Notes under the pieces: generated by a model
The model's database searches: none
What the model saw: the letters and a program-made list of their open reading frames with translations, nothing else
Told to the model about the DNA's origin: nothing
NCBI GenBank assembly: GCA_038212215.1
Contig: JBBQUT010000009.1
Span: forward strand, 62,001 to 126,000
DNA: 64,000 nucleotides
DNA from: JALZAI01 sp038212215
GTDB taxonomy: Bacteria > Actinomycetota > Actinomycetes > Mycobacteriales > Jatrophihabitantaceae
Reading direction: 5' to 3'
Program-made: the position numbers and the translations under genes
Part shown: in pieces, positions 15,819 to 23,525 of the stretch
Layout: every line of letters begins with the position of its first letter
How positions within the stretch are numbered: position 1 is the stretch's first letter

Positions 15819-17930
15819 ATGCAGGTCTGGCCTGGTACTCCCTACCCGTTGGGAGCGACTTACGACGGGTCCGGGACCAATTTCGCTTTGTTCAGCGAGG
15901 TTGCCGAGAAGGTCGAACTCTGCTTGTTCGACGCCGACGACAACGAGTCGCGGATCGAACTGCCCGAGGTCGACGGCTTCGTCTGGCACGTGTTCCTGCC
16001 CGGGGTGGAGCCAGGGCAGCGCTACGGGTATCGCGTGCATGGCCCTCGGGACGTCGCCCTAGGCAAGCGATGCAACCCGAACAAGCTGCTACTCGATCCG
16101 TACACCAAGGCAATCGACGGCAGCATCGACTGGGACGAGTCGCTGTTTGGCTATCACTTCAGTGATCCCGAGCTGATGAACGACGACGACTCGGCCGTCC
16201 ACATGCCCAAGTGCGTCGTCATCAACCCGTTCTTCGACTGGGGCGTCGACCGGCCACCTAAACATGCCTACGCGGACTCGATCATCTACGAGACGCACGT
16301 GAAGGGCATGACCGAGCGTCACCCCGACGTCCCGGAGGAAATGCGCGGGACGTATTCCGGCATGGCCCATCCGGCCGTCATCGAACATCTCAGCGCGCTC
16401 GGCGTGACGGCCGTCGAACTGATGCCGGTGCACCACTTCGTCAACGACTCGTTCCTCGGCGACAAGGGCCTATCCAACTACTGGGGCTACAACACCATCG
16501 GCTTCCTCGCGCCGGACTGCAAGTACTCCTGGGGCACCAGTCCCGGCAGCCAGGTGCAGGAGTTCAAGGCGATGGTGCGCACCCTGCACGAGGCGAACAT
16601 CGAGGTCATCCTCGACGTCGTCTACAACCACACCGGCGAGGGAAACCATCTCGGTCCGATGCTGTCGTTCCGCGGAATCGACAACGCGGCCTACTACCGC
16701 CTCGTCGAGGACAGCCCGCAGCACTACATGGACTACACCGGAACCGGCAACACGCTCAACGTTCGCCATCCCCACACGCTGCAGCTGATCATGGACTCGC
16801 TGCGCTACTGGGTCACCGAGATGCATGTGGACGGCTTCCGGTTCGACCTCGCCGCGACGCTCGCGCGCGAGTTCTATGACGTCGACCGGCTCTCGTCCTT
16901 CTTCGATCTCGTGCAGCAGGACCCGATCGTCAGCCAGGTCAAGCTGATCGCGGAGCCGTGGGACGTCGGCCCCGGCGGCTACCAGGTCGGCAACTTCCCA
17001 CCGCAATGGACCGAGTGGAACGGCAAGTATCGCGACACTGTCCGCGACTTCTGGCGCGGCGAGCCTGCCACGATCGGCGAGTTCGCAGCGCGTCTCACCG
17101 GTTCTGCCGACCTTTACGAGCGCTCCGGACGGCGACCGGTAGCAAACATCAACTTCGTCACCGCGCACGACGGTTTTACGCTCCGCGACCTCGTGTCCTA
17201 CAACGACAAGCACAACGAGGCAAACGACGACGGCAACACCGACGGCGAGAGCCACAACCGCTCCTGGAACTGCGGGGTCGAAGGGGCGACGAGCGACGAG
17301 CAGATCGTCGCCTTGCGAAACCAGCAGGAACGCAACTTCATCACGACGTTGCTGCTGTCGCAGGGCGTACCGATGCTCTGCCACGGAGACGAACTGGGCC
17401 GCACCCAGCAGGGCAACAACAACGGCTACTGCCAGGACAACGAACTCACCTGGATCGACTGGACGAAGGTCGATGCCGATCTGCTGGTTTTCACCCAGCG
17501 CGTCGCCAACCTACGCAGCAAGCACCCGATTTTCCGCCGCCGCAGGTTCTTCGACGGCCGGCCCGTGCGCCGTCGCGGTGCCGACGCCCTCCCCGACATC
17601 GGCTGGTTCTCGCCGGACGGCACCGAGATGTCCGAGGAGGATTGGGGCTCCGGATTCGGTCGTGCGATTGCGGTATTCCTCAACGGTCAAGGGATTCCCG
17701 ATCGGGACGGCCGGGGACAGCGACGCGTCGACGACTCGTTCGTCATGTGTTTCAGCGCCCACCACGAGCCGATCGACTTCCACCTGCCGCCCGACGAATA
17801 CGCGCCGGCGTGGGAAGTCGTCCTCGACACGGTGCACGCCGACGAAGAGGCAGCACCGCGCACTTTCCGAGCCAAGGACGTCATCTCGGTAGGCCCGCGC
17901 GCGATTGTTGTCCTGCGTCGAACGGACTGA
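15819..17930 (+). CDS. glgX: Glycogen debranching enzyme GlgX/TreX
   Basis: A 703-residue GH13 isoamylase-type enzyme that cuts alpha-1,6 branches of glycogen. An N-terminal CBM48-like domain (about 1-140) precedes the barrel with DVVYNHT, the nucleophile region DGFRFDLA, the acid LIAEPWD and the FVTAHDGFTL motif. The ATG at 15819 follows a good GAAGGAG. TreY starts 5 bp after it, and the TreX-TreY-TreZ route turns glycogen into trehalose, so TreX is an equally fitting name. The TreZ gene is about 5.6 kb further on the same strand. Confidence 0.95.
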   Translation: MQVWPGTPYPLGATYDGSGTNFALFSEVAEKVELCLFDADDNESRIELPEVDGFVWHVFLPGVEPGQRYGYRVHGPRDVALGKRCNPNKLLLDPYTKAIDGSIDWDESLFGYHFSDPELMNDDDSAVHMPKCVVINPFFDWGVDRPPKHAYADSIIYETHVKGMTERHPDVPEEMRGTYSGMAHPAVIEHLSALGVTAVELMPVHHFVNDSFLGDKGLSNYWGYNTIGFLAPDCKYSWGTSPGSQVQEFKAMVRTLHEANIEVILDVVYNHTGEGNHLGPMLSFRGIDNAAYYRLVEDSPQHYMDYTGTGNTLNVRHPHTLQLIMDSLRYWVTEMHVDGFRFDLAATLAREFYDVDRLSSFFDLVQQDPIVSQVKLIAEPWDVGPGGYQVGNFPPQWTEWNGKYRDTVRDFWRGEPATIGEFAARLTGSADLYERSGRRPVANINFVTAHDGFTLRDLVSYNDKHNEANDDGNTDGESHNRSWNCGVEGATSDEQIVALRNQQERNFITTLLLSQGVPMLCHGDELGRTQQGNNNGYCQDNELTWIDWTKVDADLLVFTQRVANLRSKHPIFRRRRFFDGRPVRRRGADALPDIGWFSPDGTEMSEEDWGSGFGRAIAVFLNGQGIPDRDGRGQRRVDDSFVMCFSAHHEPIDFHLPPDEYAPAWEVVLDTVHADEEAAPRTFRAKDVISVGPRAIVVLRRTD

Positions 17931-17935
17931 CCAGC

Positions 17936-20215
17936 ATGCCGGTCCCTTCTTCGACTTACCGCTTGCAGGTGCGCGCGTCTTTTGATCTGCACGCCGCTGC
18001 CGGTGTCTGCGACTACCTGCCGACGCTCGGCTCAGGCGCGGCATATCTGTCGCCATTGCTGGTTTCCGAGCGTGGTTCCGATCACGGCTACGACGTTGTC
18101 GCCTTCGACTCCGTCGACCCGGCGCGCGGTGGCGCCGACGGGTGGACGCGCCTGCTCGCCGCGGCCCGGTCGCGCGGGCTCGGCGTTGTCGTCGACATCG
18201 TGCCGAATCACACCGGCATCGCGACCCCGGCCGACAACCGCGCCTGGTGGGACGTGCTGCGTCTGGGCCGGGAATCCCCGTGGGCCTCGTGGTTCGACAT
18301 CGAGTGGACCAGCGGCCGAATCCTGCTGCCAGTCCTGGGCGATGAATTCGAGCCGTCCCAACTCGAAGTGGCCGGCAGTGGCGACAATGCGGAACTGCGC
18401 TACTTCGAGCACCGCTTCCCAGTCGCGCCCGGCACGGACGGCGGCAGCGCATCGGAGGTGCACGAGCGACAGCACTACCTATTGGTGAGCTTTCGCCGCG
18501 CCGACACCGAGCAGAACTACCGGCGCTTCTTCGCCGTGACCACGCTGGCGGGGCTCCGAGTCGAGGATCCTGCAGTGTTCGGTGCGACCCACGAGCAGAT
18601 CGGCCGATGGCTGCGCCTCGACAATATTGACGGCGTGCGCATCGACCACCCGGACGGTCTGGTCGACCCGCTCGACTACCTCACCCGGCTGCGGGAGTTG
18701 GCCGGCTCAGACGCCTGGATCACGGTGGAGAAGATACTCGAGCCAGGAGAGCAACTGCCGCCGGAATGGCCGGTCGACGGCACCACTGGTTACGACGCGA
18801 TGACCGAGGTTGGCGGCCTATTCGTCGACCCGCACGGGGAGTCGCCGCTCACCTCGCTCTACGTCGACATCACCGGCGACAGCGCCGATTTCGCCGAGCA
18901 TATGAGCGCGGGCAAGCGTTTCGTTGCGACCACGATCCTGCAGGCTGAGATTTCGAGACTCGCGCGACTCGTGCCCGATGTCGACAACGCCCGCGACGCG
19001 CTGCTGGAACTCGTCGTCGCGTTCCCGGTCTACCGCTCCTATCTACCGACGGGTGCCGCCGACCTCGCCACGGCGATCGCGACCGCGCGCGCTGCCCGTC
19101 CCGACCTCGGCGAGTCGATCGATGCCCTCGCGCCACGGCTGAACGAGCCTTCCAGCGAGCTGTGTGCCCGCTTCCAACAGACGACCGGCGCGGTCATGGC
19201 CAAGGGCGTCGAGGACACCGCGTACTACCGCTACACGAGATTCATCGCGCTCAACGAAGTCGGCGGCAACCCGGCTCAGTTCGGGTTCGCACCCGACTCA
19301 TTCCACGACGCCCAGCAACGACGGCAGGCGATCGCGCCACGCAGCATGACTGCGCTGGCTACCCACGACACCAAACGCGGCGAGGATGTCCGAGCGCGAC
19401 TCGCAGTGCTGAGCGAACTTCCCGCCGAATGGTCCGCGCTGGTGCGTGAGCTGATGGCGGCGGTGCCAATCCCGGATCCGTCCTTCGGCTACTTGCTCTG
19501 GCAAACATTCGCCGGCGCCGGGCTGATCGAGCGTGCGCGGATGCACGCCTACGCAGAAAAGGCGATGCGCGAGGCGGGACAGTCGACCAACTGGATCGAT
19601 CCTGTCGCGGCATTCGAGGCGAGCGTGCACACCGCAGTCGATACCGCCTACGACGATGCGGATGTGCGAGCAGCCCTGACAAGCTTCCTCGTTCGGATCG
19701 AGCCGTGGGCCTGCTCGAACTCGTTGGCGCAAAAGCTGGTGCAGCTCACCATGCCCGGAGTCGCGGACGTGTACCAGGGCACCGAACTCTGGGATGACTC
19801 GCTCGTCGATCCTGATAACCGGCGCGCGGTCGACTTCGACGTCCGGCGGGAAATGCTGTCTCGACTCGACGCGGACGATGCCCCGCCGCCGGTCGACGCG
19901 ACGGGTCTCGCCAAGTTGTATGTGGTCTCGCGAGCGTTGCGCCTACGCCGCGACCGGCACGATCTGTTCACCGGCTACACCCCGCTGCGGGCCGACGGTT
20001 CCGCCGCACAGCACGCGGTGGCCTTCGACCGCGGTGGCGCGGTTACGGTGGCTACCCGTCTGCCGGTGGGGCTGCACCGAACAGGCGGTTGGCGCGACAC
20101 GACGCTCGATCTGGGCGCCGGCGCGACGGACCTGCTGACCGGCGCGCACCACAAAGCAAACGTCGGGCTGGCTGAACTGCTCGCCGACTACCCGGTTGCC
20201 CTGCTCGTGCGCTGA
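17936..20215 (+). CDS. treY: Malto-oligosyltrehalose synthase
   Basis: A 759-residue GH13 enzyme that isomerises the reducing-end alpha-1,4 bond of a maltodextrin to the alpha,alpha-1,1 bond of trehalose. Typical TreY marks: the start PSSTYRLQ, then YLPTLGSGAAYLSPLL, VVDIVPNH, IDGVRIDHPDGL with the nucleophile Asp, TVEKILEPGE with the Glu acid, GTTGYDAM, and TATHDTKRGEDVRARL. I use the ATG at 17936, just after glgX; the frame is open far upstream but only in the shadow of glgX. Acts between GlgX and TreZ. Confidence 0.96.
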   Translation: MPVPSSTYRLQVRASFDLHAAAGVCDYLPTLGSGAAYLSPLLVSERGSDHGYDVVAFDSVDPARGGADGWTRLLAAARSRGLGVVVDIVPNHTGIATPADNRAWWDVLRLGRESPWASWFDIEWTSGRILLPVLGDEFEPSQLEVAGSGDNAELRYFEHRFPVAPGTDGGSASEVHERQHYLLVSFRRADTEQNYRRFFAVTTLAGLRVEDPAVFGATHEQIGRWLRLDNIDGVRIDHPDGLVDPLDYLTRLRELAGSDAWITVEKILEPGEQLPPEWPVDGTTGYDAMTEVGGLFVDPHGESPLTSLYVDITGDSADFAEHMSAGKRFVATTILQAEISRLARLVPDVDNARDALLELVVAFPVYRSYLPTGAADLATAIATARAARPDLGESIDALAPRLNEPSSELCARFQQTTGAVMAKGVEDTAYYRYTRFIALNEVGGNPAQFGFAPDSFHDAQQRRQAIAPRSMTALATHDTKRGEDVRARLAVLSELPAEWSALVRELMAAVPIPDPSFGYLLWQTFAGAGLIERARMHAYAEKAMREAGQSTNWIDPVAAFEASVHTAVDTAYDDADVRAALTSFLVRIEPWACSNSLAQKLVQLTMPGVADVYQGTELWDDSLVDPDNRRAVDFDVRREMLSRLDADDAPPPVDATGLAKLYVVSRALRLRRDRHDLFTGYTPLRADGSAAQHAVAFDRGGAVTVATRLPVGLHRTGGWRDTTLDLGAGATDLLTGAHHKANVGLAELLADYPVALLVR

Positions 20216-20259
20216 GTCGATTGAGCTGTGTCGGTTCAGCTAGATCCAGTGGAGCGCGC

Positions 20260-21123
20260 TCAGTGTGGCGGCGCCAGCCGTTTCACGAGCGCCGGAACGT
20301 CGAGATCACCCGGCGGGTACTGCGGGCTCATCGTCTCCAGCGTCTCCCGCAACAGCTCGCCGACGGCCCAGTTGCGGTAGGCCTTCGAGTCGGCCGGCAC
20401 GACGAACCAGGGAGCTACGTCGGTGTCGCACTTCGCCAGCATCGCCTGGAACGCAGCTTGATAGTCGGCCCAGCGCGCTCGCTCGTCGAGGTCGGCCACC
20501 TTGAACTTCCAGTGCTTGCGTGGATCCTCGAGCCGACTCAGCAACCGCTCCCGCTGCGTGTCGTAAGAGATGTGCAGCAAGCACTTGAGCACGGTCGTGC
20601 CGGCGTCCACGAGTTCCCGCTCGAAGGCGTTGATCGAGTCGTAGCGCGCGTCGAGGACGTCGCTCGGCACGAGGTCGTGAACGCGCGCCACCAGAACGTC
20701 CTCGTAATGCGAACGGTCAAAGATGCCGACGACACCCGGCGGCGGCAATTTTCGACGGATTCGCCACAGGAAGTCGTATCGCAGCTCGGTCTTCGTCGGC
20801 CGTTTGAACGCCGTGTACTCGACGCCTATCGGGCCGCAGGCACTGACGACATGCTCGATAGTGCCACCTTTCCCGGCGGTGTCGATTCCCTGCAGCACCA
20901 GCAGGAGGCTTCGTTTGCTACCGCCGCTGGCCTCCGCCCAGAGCGCCTCCTGGACCTCAGCGATCCGCTCGGCCGCGCCGGTCAGCTCGTCCTGGAGTTG
21001 CTTCGGCTTCTTCGCCTTGCCGTTCTTCTTGATCGGCAGTTCCGGGCGTGCTGACGAGTCGATGTCGGCGAGCTGTCCCGAACCGCCGGCGAACGCAAGA
21101 GCGGCGCGCATCGAGGTTCCCAT
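20260..21123 (-). CDS. ppk2: Polyphosphate kinase 2 (PPK2) family protein
   Basis: A 287-residue cytoplasmic PPK2 protein, which moves phosphate between polyphosphate and nucleoside phosphates. The P-loop reads QGIDTAGKGGTI (about 79-90), the Walker B-like segment is GIFDRSHYEDVLV (about 133-145), and the lid segment is ISYDTQRERLLSR. One domain only; whether it makes NDP or NTP (class I or III) cannot be settled by eye. I use the ATG at 21123 (MGTSMRAALAF); an upstream start at 21195 would run into the SRPBCC gene. It converges with treY. Confidence 0.9.
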   Translation of the reverse strand: MGTSMRAALAFAGGSGQLADIDSSARPELPIKKNGKAKKPKQLQDELTGAAERIAEVQEALWAEASGGSKRSLLLVLQGIDTAGKGGTIEHVVSACGPIGVEYTAFKRPTKTELRYDFLWRIRRKLPPPGVVGIFDRSHYEDVLVARVHDLVPSDVLDARYDSINAFERELVDAGTTVLKCLLHISYDTQRERLLSRLEDPRKHWKFKVADLDERARWADYQAAFQAMLAKCDTDVAPWFVVPADSKAYRNWAVGELLRETLETMSPQYPPGDLDVPALVKRLAPPH

Positions 21124-21133
21124 TCGCCGAAGC

Positions 21134-21532
21134 CTAGGCCGTCGAGCGGACGAGGCGCGCCAGGGCGAGGCGGGCCAATGGTGCATAGGCTGCAACGACC
21201 GGTAGCGGGCCGTCGACCCGCAGCCACGTCTCGCAGCCGCGCCCGCGCGCGATCACGCCGTGCGTGAGAACCAGGCGTAGCGGCCCGCGCCGCACCGTCC
21301 ACATCCACTCACGGGTGGCTTCGTCGACCGCGTCCACGACGAAGTCCAGGTGCACGCCGAGCGGCCCGAACACCCGGCCGGTCGCCGCCGGCATCAACCG
21401 CTCGGTGCTGCACTGCACTTTGCTGATCTGCGGTGCCCAGGAAGCCCACAGTGCTGGGCGGGCGTAACGCTCCCACGCCACCGCGGGATCGACAGGTCCG
21501 CGTACCCGCAGCGTCAACGACCTTCGCAGCAC
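21134..21532 (-). CDS. SRPBCC (START-like) family protein
   Basis: A 132-residue protein fitting the polyketide cyclase/dehydrase-like SRPBCC fold: VDPAVAWERYARPALWASWAPQI at the N terminus, a central GRVFGPLG turn and a C-terminal amphipathic helix. These proteins bind hydrophobic ligands. The specific ligand is unknown. It ends 10 bp before the ppk2 start, so the two are probably co-transcribed. It lies 27 bp from the cytochrome operon on the same strand. Confidence 0.75.
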   Translation of the reverse strand: MLRRSLTLRVRGPVDPAVAWERYARPALWASWAPQISKVQCSTERLMPAATGRVFGPLGVHLDFVVDAVDEATREWMWTVRRGPLRLVLTHGVIARGRGCETWLRVDGPLPVVAAYAPLARLALARLVRSTA

Positions 21533-21559
21533 CGCTGCATCATCGCATTGCCCGCAGTG

Positions 21560-22498
21560 TCAGCGTGTGTCGCGCCAGATGAGCTTGTGCACGCCGAGGT
21601 GGCGCGGTAGCGAACGTAGACCCGGAATGAACGGCACGAAGACCAGCACGAGGGTCAATACCATCATCAGTCCCCACACCAGGGCGTCGGCATTCTCTGA
21701 AGTGGAGAACGGCTTGACCTGGTACCAGAACGTGTAGAGCCACATCCACGGCTGCCCGGGGAAATTGCCGGTTTCGTTCATCATTCCCCACTGGTCGCCA
21801 CCCAGGTGGTCCGCGCGCGCTTGCTCCTCGAGGTAGGAGCCGTCGGCCAGCAGCAGCAACGGCTTGGTCTCATTGCTGGTGTAGTAACTGCTGCCACTGA
21901 GCAGACTCTGCAGCGAACCGCTTGCGGCAAGCGTCAGCAGTCGCGAGGTGAGCACGGGAACCGGCCCGAACTTGCCAGCTTTCACCTTTGCCGGCTCACC
22001 GCCGGGCGCCTTCGCGAGCGCATCGCCGTACGCGGTCGCCCAAGCGGTGCGGTCAGCGTCCTTCGCGGCATTCCATTCCTGTACCGCACTGGCGAGGCCG
22101 GGGTCCCCGACGACCTCGCTCAGTGGCGTGATGACCAGGTCTTTCGCTGCATCGACAGGGATCCGAACGCCTCCCCATTGCTGCGTCGCCAGCGGCCCGA
22201 TCTTCTGCCCGACGGTGGCATGGTTGTATGGGGCTCCGTAGCCTGCGGTTCCGCTCGTGCCCGCGAGTTCCGCGGTCGCTGTCGCTACTACGTCGGTGGG
22301 CGCCGCCTTTGCCCAGTCCTGCAAGGAGATTGCCTTGCGGTCGGGCGAGGAGAACACGAGCGCCAGCAAGAGGGTCAGCACGACGACGACCGCGAGCGCG
22401 ATCACGAATTCCTTCACCAGGTCGTAGGACCGGGTCGGGAACAGGTGGGAGTCGGGAGTCGTGTCACGCCGGCGCTTCACGGCGGACGACCCGGTCAT
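21560..22498 (-). CDS. Cytochrome b6f subunit IV-like protein with large extracytoplasmic insert
   Basis: A 312-residue membrane protein. One helix near the N terminus (about 31-50, IALAVVVVLTLLLALVF), then about 200 residues of soluble sequence, then a second helix pair (about 268-290, ending FVPFIPGLRSLPRHLGVHKLIWRD). The end and the position directly after a cytochrome b N-terminal-domain gene (ATGA overlap) suggest it is the C-terminal half of a split cytochrome b. The long soluble part has no CxxCH heme motif and no recognised domain. It would sit outside the membrane if helix 1 runs outward. Confidence 0.6.
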   Translation of the reverse strand: MTGSSAVKRRRDTTPDSHLFPTRSYDLVKEFVIALAVVVVLTLLLALVFSSPDRKAISLQDWAKAAPTDVVATATAELAGTSGTAGYGAPYNHATVGQKIGPLATQQWGGVRIPVDAAKDLVITPLSEVVGDPGLASAVQEWNAAKDADRTAWATAYGDALAKAPGGEPAKVKAGKFGPVPVLTSRLLTLAASGSLQSLLSGSSYYTSNETKPLLLLADGSYLEEQARADHLGGDQWGMMNETGNFPGQPWMWLYTFWYQVKPFSTSENADALVWGLMMVLTLVLVFVPFIPGLRSLPRHLGVHKLIWRDTR

Positions 22499-23214
22499 CG
22501 CCCGACCCCTGCAGGCGGTGCCGGCTCGGTGACAGGCATGGGGGCGGCGCGGCCGTTAGGTGGTGCGGCTGCGGAGACCGGTGGGGCAGCCCCAGGCGGC
22601 ACCGCGTCAAACGGCGGAACGATGCCGTGGCGTCGCACGAGAACCACGTGGGCCACCACCAGGAAGCCCACTACCAGCGGAAGCAACACGATGTGCCACA
22701 GCAACATCTGGCCCGGATCGAGGACGTTGAAGTAGGCGCCCATGACGACCGCGTTCAGACCGTCCTTCGCCTGCGTAGAAATCCACTGCGAGTCGAAGTT
22801 CGATTGCGACAGGTAGCCGGTGAACGCCGTGCCGATCGAACCGATGAATGCCACCGCACCGGTGATCCAGGTGAGCGCGCGCTTGCCGCGCCACGCGGCC
22901 ATGAAGAACTTGCCCCACAGGTGGACCACCATGAACATGAAGAACAGCTCGACGCTCCACAGGTGCATCGAGTTCACGAAGTGCCCGATCGACGACGAAT
23001 GCCACCAGGTGGGGCCCTTGACAGTGAGCGCGACGCCGGAGGTGAGCACGACGACGAAGGCTGCCAAGGTAGCGACACCGAAGACGTAGATCCAGGACCG
23101 CATGTAGGCAGGTTGGCGATCGGGCAACCATTGCCCGGCCGGCACGGTCCGCCCGATGCGGTTTCTGGTCCGAACCGTCCAACTGCTGGAAACCTGGCGG
23201 TCAACGCGTGACAT
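22495..23214 (-). CDS. Cytochrome b6-like protein (cytochrome b N-terminal domain)
   Basis: A 239-residue di-heme cytochrome b with four helices (about 42-62, 84-105, 117-137, 171-193). Heme ligand pairs are visible: His84/His98 in helix B (13 residues between) and His174/His189 in helix D (14 between). The 14-residue spacing in helix D is that of b6 (photosynthetic/bacillus-type) rather than bc1 proteins. The QP-Y-RSW start and FTGYLSQSNF, QWISTQ segments fit actinobacterial relatives. A Pro/Ala-rich tail follows helix D. It should move electrons between quinol and an unknown partner; no Rieske protein or cytochrome c gene is beside it. Confidence 0.82.
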   Translation of the reverse strand: MSRVDRQVSSSWTVRTRNRIGRTVPAGQWLPDRQPAYMRSWIYVFGVATLAAFVVVLTSGVALTVKGPTWWHSSSIGHFVNSMHLWSVELFFMFMVVHLWGKFFMAAWRGKRALTWITGAVAFIGSIGTAFTGYLSQSNFDSQWISTQAKDGLNAVVMGAYFNVLDPGQMLLWHIVLLPLVVGFLVVAHVVLVRRHGIVPPFDAVPPGAAPPVSAAAPPNGRAAPMPVTEPAPPAGVGR

Positions 23215-23386
23215 CGGGGCGCTCCTGCGAGTTCGCGGCGTGACTGCCCGGGAAAGGCAGGACGAGTGCGAGCACGAACAGCAGGACCATCACCAAGGCG
23301 ATCAGGAAATTAGTCAACGAGATGTGGATGACTCCCCACGACAAGAAGTGGGTATGTCCGGACAACAGGCCTAGCGAAGTGATCAT
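23201..23386 (-). CDS. Small membrane protein leading the cytochrome b operon
   Basis: A 61-residue protein with one strong membrane helix (FLIALVMVLLFVLALVLPF, about 26-44) and an N-terminal part with three His (GHTHFLSWGVIHIS). It overlaps the cytochrome b gene by 14 bp and is first in the operon, so it is probably a small subunit or assembly factor of the same complex. I use the ATG at 23386; the frame is open to 23425. No family is recognised. Confidence 0.6.
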   Translation of the reverse strand: MITSLGLLSGHTHFLSWGVIHISLTNFLIALVMVLLFVLALVLPFPGSHAANSQERPDVTR

Positions 23387-23447
23387 CACCGTGGTACACC
23401 CCTTCCGTAGGTGACTCAAGTGCACCGTGTATCCGGGCGGGCGGCAC

Positions 23448-23463
23448 AGGGCCGAAAGGCCCT
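23448..23463. promoter_or_regulatory. Palindrome AGGGCC-GAAA-GGCCCT, possible DevR/DosR-type site
   Basis: A perfect 6-bp inverted repeat around GAAA lies about 62 bp upstream of the first gene of the cytochrome b operon and in the divergent gap with treZ. It is similar in size and core (GGGNC-N3/4-GGCCC) to operators of the dormancy regulator DevR/DosR of actinobacteria. It could equally be an RNA hairpin with a GNRA loop. The regulator assignment is inference. Confidence 0.35.
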
Positions 23464-23525
23464 TACGTGCGCTCGACGCTCACCGTCGTTGTTACGGTGC
23501 GCCCTGGCCGGGGCAGTCTGATCGA

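Noticed and set aside
16958..17935. 325-codon upstream extension of treY
   Set aside because: It lies inside glgX in another frame and has arginine-rich shadow composition; the TreY family starts at 17936.
20216..20259. AGCTG...CAGCT inverted repeat between treY and ppk2 as a terminator
   Set aside because: Only 5 bp with an 8-nt loop; too weak to list.
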